A stretch of DNA of 15,612 nt from the NCBI GenBank assembly GCA_027296665.1, contig JAPUIV010000285.1, positions 1 to 15,612 of the forward strand, read 5' to 3'. A program made the position numbers and the translations under genes. Under the pieces are notes generated by a model. That model was not told where the DNA came from. It saw only the letters and a list, made by a program, of their open reading frames with translations, and searched no databases. The first letter of the stretch is position 1. Every line of letters begins with the position of its first letter. Shown here one piece after another: positions 13,593 through 15,612 of this stretch. Origin of the DNA: Acidobacteriota bacterium (GTDB lineage Bacteria; Acidobacteriota; Polarisedimenticolia; JAPUIV01).

Positions 13593-15612
13593 CTTCCCGA
13601 CGGGTGATCCGGGTGAAGGGTGCCCGGCAACACAACCTGAAGGGGATCAATTTCACCATTCCGCTGAACCGTTTGACCGTGGTCACCGGAGTGAGCGGTT
13701 CCGGCAAGTCGAGCCTGGCCTTCGACACCCTGTACGCCGAAGGCCAGCGCCGGTACATCGAGAGTTTCTCCACCTACGCCCGCCAGTTTCTCGATCGGAT
13801 GGACAAACCGGAAGCCGAGTCGATACAGGGAATCCCGGCCGCGATCGCGATCGATCAGAAGGAGCCGGTCAAAACCTCCCGGTCCACGGTCGGGACCATG
13901 ACCGAGGTGAACGATTTCCTGAAACTGTTGTTCGCCCGGTTCGGTGTTCTCCACTGCAGCGGCTGCGGCGATCCGGTGAAACGGGATACCCCGCAGAGCC
14001 TGTGGGAGCGCATTGAGGGGCTGGCCGAGGGTACCCGGCTGGAGATCACCTTTCCCGCCGGCCGGGAGGGGCAGCCCCTATCCGGGACCGACCTCGCCGG
14101 GCTGGAGCGTCTGGGGTTCCATCGGGCCTGGACCCGGGAGGGCGGAATCCCCCTCCGTGACCTGCTGGGCCGGGAGGATCGAGAGGGTCGGTTCGAGATC
14201 CTGGCCGACCGGCTGGTCCTGCGCCGGCGGGAAAGGTCCCGGGTGATCGATTCCCTGGAACAGGCGATCCATTTCGGATTGGGAAGGGGAACCCTCCATG
14301 TCGGGGAAACCGATGAGATCCCTTTCAGTTCCCTCCGGCGATGTGCCCGCTGCGACCTGACCTACCGGAAGCCGGTTCCGAGCCTGTTCTCCTTCAACCA
14401 TCCTCTGGGCGCCTGTGATCAGTGCAAGGGTTTCGGCCGGACCATAGAGATCGATATCGACAGGGTCATTCCCGATCCTTCCCGCACCCTCGCCGGGCAC
14501 GCCATCAAGCCCTGGAGCACCCAATCCTACCGCCGTGAGTACCGCGCCTTGCTGCGGTTTTGCCGCCGTCAGGCGATCCCGATCGATCGGCCCTTTTCGG
14601 CCCTTCCGGAAGGCGCCCGCCGGCAGATCATCTCGGGCACCAAGGATTTCTCCGGCGTCCTTGGATATTTCCGCTGGCTGGGGCGGCGGGTTTACAGGAT
14701 GCACATCCGGGTTCTTCTGTCGCGGTACCGCGGATATCGCCGGTGCGAGGCCTGCCGCGGGCGCCGTCTCCAGAAGGAAGGGCTCCTGTACCGGATCGGA
14801 GGCCAAACCATTGCCGATCTCTGGGGGAAGAGCATCACCGCCTGCCGCCGGTTCTTCGAGGAATGGGACATGGGGCCGGGCGCGGCGGAGGCGGAACAGC
14901 AACTCCTGTCCGGGATCCGCGCGCGGTTACGATATCTGGAGGACGTCGGGTTGGGCTACCTGACCCTGGATCGTTCCACGCGGACCCTGTCGGGAGGAGA
15001 GGTGCAGAGGGTGAGCCTGACCACCGCGCTCGGCTCTTCCCTGGTGAACACCCTGTACGTTCTCGACGAGCCGAGCATCGGGCTTCATCCGCGTGACAAT
15101 GATCGCTTGTTGCGGATTCTGCGCTCGCTCCGCGACCGCCGCAACACCGTCGTGGTGGTGGAACATGATCCCGCGGTGATCCGGGCGGCCGACCGGATTC
15201 TCGATCTGGGCCCGGGGGCGGGGGAGGCGGGCGGCAAGATCGTTTATTCGGGTGGTTACAAGGGATTGCTGAATTGCCGGAAATCGCTGACCGGCCAGTA
15301 CCTGTCGGGCGCGAGAACCATCCCGGTGCCGGCCGTGCGGCGAACGCCGGTGCCGGGACGGGAGGTGATCCTGCGGGGGGTGGAATGCAATAACCTGAAG
15401 GGGATCGATGTCCGGATTCCCCTCGGCCTTTTCGTCTGCGTGACCGGGGTGTCGGGTTCGGGAAAGAGCACCCTGGTGGAAGAGGTCCTGCACAAGGTGC
15501 TCACCGGAAAGGGCAGGGAGTCCATCGGGGATGGACGATGGTGCCGTGCAGTCGAAGGGAGGGAGAACGCCGGGGAGGTCGTCCTGGTCGACCAGGCCCC
15601 GATCGGCAGGAC
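13589..15612 (+). CDS. uvrA: UvrA, excinuclease ABC damage-recognition ATPase, N-terminal 674 residues (cut by window end)
   Basis: The open frame runs off the window without a stop. Residues 34-41 are the first Walker A (GVSGSGKS), followed by RRYIESFSTYARQFLDRM and AIAIDQK. Zinc-binding CxxC pairs occur in HCSGCGD, in CARC...CDQC on either side of PSLFSFNHPLGAC, and in RCEACRGRRL. The ABC signature LSGGE is at 467-471, with Walker B YVLDEPSIGLHPRD after it. The second Walker A (GVSGSGKS) is at 620-627, close to its place in E. coli UvrA, and the visible part ends with VDQAPIGR. UvrA dimers find DNA lesions and load UvrB in nucleotide excision repair. The signature region reads SGGEVQRVSLTTALGSSL instead of the usual SGGEAQRIRLATQIGS. 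The GTG start overlaps the M24 peptidase TGA; a second GTG at 13604 would give a more typical N-terminus. No strong ribosome binding site precedes either, which fits coupled translation. Confidence 0.95.
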   Translation, partial: MTSRRVIRVKGARQHNLKGINFTIPLNRLTVVTGVSGSGKSSLAFDTLYAEGQRRYIESFSTYARQFLDRMDKPEAESIQGIPAAIAIDQKEPVKTSRSTVGTMTEVNDFLKLLFARFGVLHCSGCGDPVKRDTPQSLWERIEGLAEGTRLEITFPAGREGQPLSGTDLAGLERLGFHRAWTREGGIPLRDLLGREDREGRFEILADRLVLRRRERSRVIDSLEQAIHFGLGRGTLHVGETDEIPFSSLRRCARCDLTYRKPVPSLFSFNHPLGACDQCKGFGRTIEIDIDRVIPDPSRTLAGHAIKPWSTQSYRREYRALLRFCRRQAIPIDRPFSALPEGARRQIISGTKDFSGVLGYFRWLGRRVYRMHIRVLLSRYRGYRRCEACRGRRLQKEGLLYRIGGQTIADLWGKSITACRRFFEEWDMGPGAAEAEQQLLSGIRARLRYLEDVGLGYLTLDRSTRTLSGGEVQRVSLTTALGSSLVNTLYVLDEPSIGLHPRDNDRLLRILRSLRDRRNTVVVVEHDPAVIRAADRILDLGPGAGEAGGKIVYSGGYKGLLNCRKSLTGQYLSGARTIPVPAVRRTPVPGREVILRGVECNNLKGIDVRIPLGLFVCVTGVSGSGKSTLVEEVLHKVLTGKGRESIGDGRWCRAVEGRENAGEVVLVDQAPIGR

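Noticed and set aside
14078..14902. 274-codon open frame on the minus strand
   Set aside because: It is antisense to uvrA. The uvrA frame is clear by motifs.

Overview
The window is a gene-dense, GC-rich bacterial chromosome segment with no mobile element, CRISPR array or broken gene. The host is probably Gram-negative: there is a lipoprotein with a lipobox and a second protein with a Sec-type signal peptide. It makes selenoproteins, because a selenocysteine tRNA is present. A pyruvoyl-type arginine decarboxylase and many TPR proteins fit a deltaproteobacterial-grade, Acidobacteriota, Nitrospirota or candidate-phylum bacterium. I cannot place it more closely from the sequence alone.

Left part (1-2883). 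The 3' end of an M19 dipeptidase gene runs into selC, the tRNA for selenocysteine, on the opposite strand. selC has a near-consensus promoter right behind the stop codon of a PLP-dependent serine/threonine dehydratase gene. Divergent from the dehydratase is a strong promoter for tRNA-Ala(GGC). A lipoprotein made of eleven tandem TPRs follows 37 nt after the tRNA and probably shares its transcript.

Middle (2875-6806, minus strand). A tight operon encodes pyruvoyl-dependent arginine decarboxylase, agmatinase and Lon protease, with start and stop codons overlapping or abutting and a clear sigma70-type promoter in front. The first two enzymes make putrescine from arginine via agmatine. The third is the AAA+ quality-control protease. 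The lon stop codon overlaps the end of the TPR lipoprotein gene.

Middle-right (6810-12144, minus strand). A three-gene unit encodes a 1267-residue repeat protein, a coiled-coil plus TPR protein, and a small proline- and glutamate-rich protein. The large protein has a 52-residue period (a 34-residue TPR plus one extra helix) that holds exactly over seven consecutive intervals. This is the most distinctive feature of the window and I do not recognise a named family for it.

Right part (12215-15612, plus strand). A divergent promoter with an extended -10 drives a secreted M24 metallopeptidase (Xaa-Pro aminopeptidase type) that overlaps by 4 nt the start of a uvrA gene. uvrA is cut by the window edge just after its second Walker A motif.

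No stretch longer than 300 bases lacks a gene. The longest gap is 12036-12293 and holds the two divergent promoters. Promoters were found by reading for -35/-10 elements at suitable spacing and are predictions.
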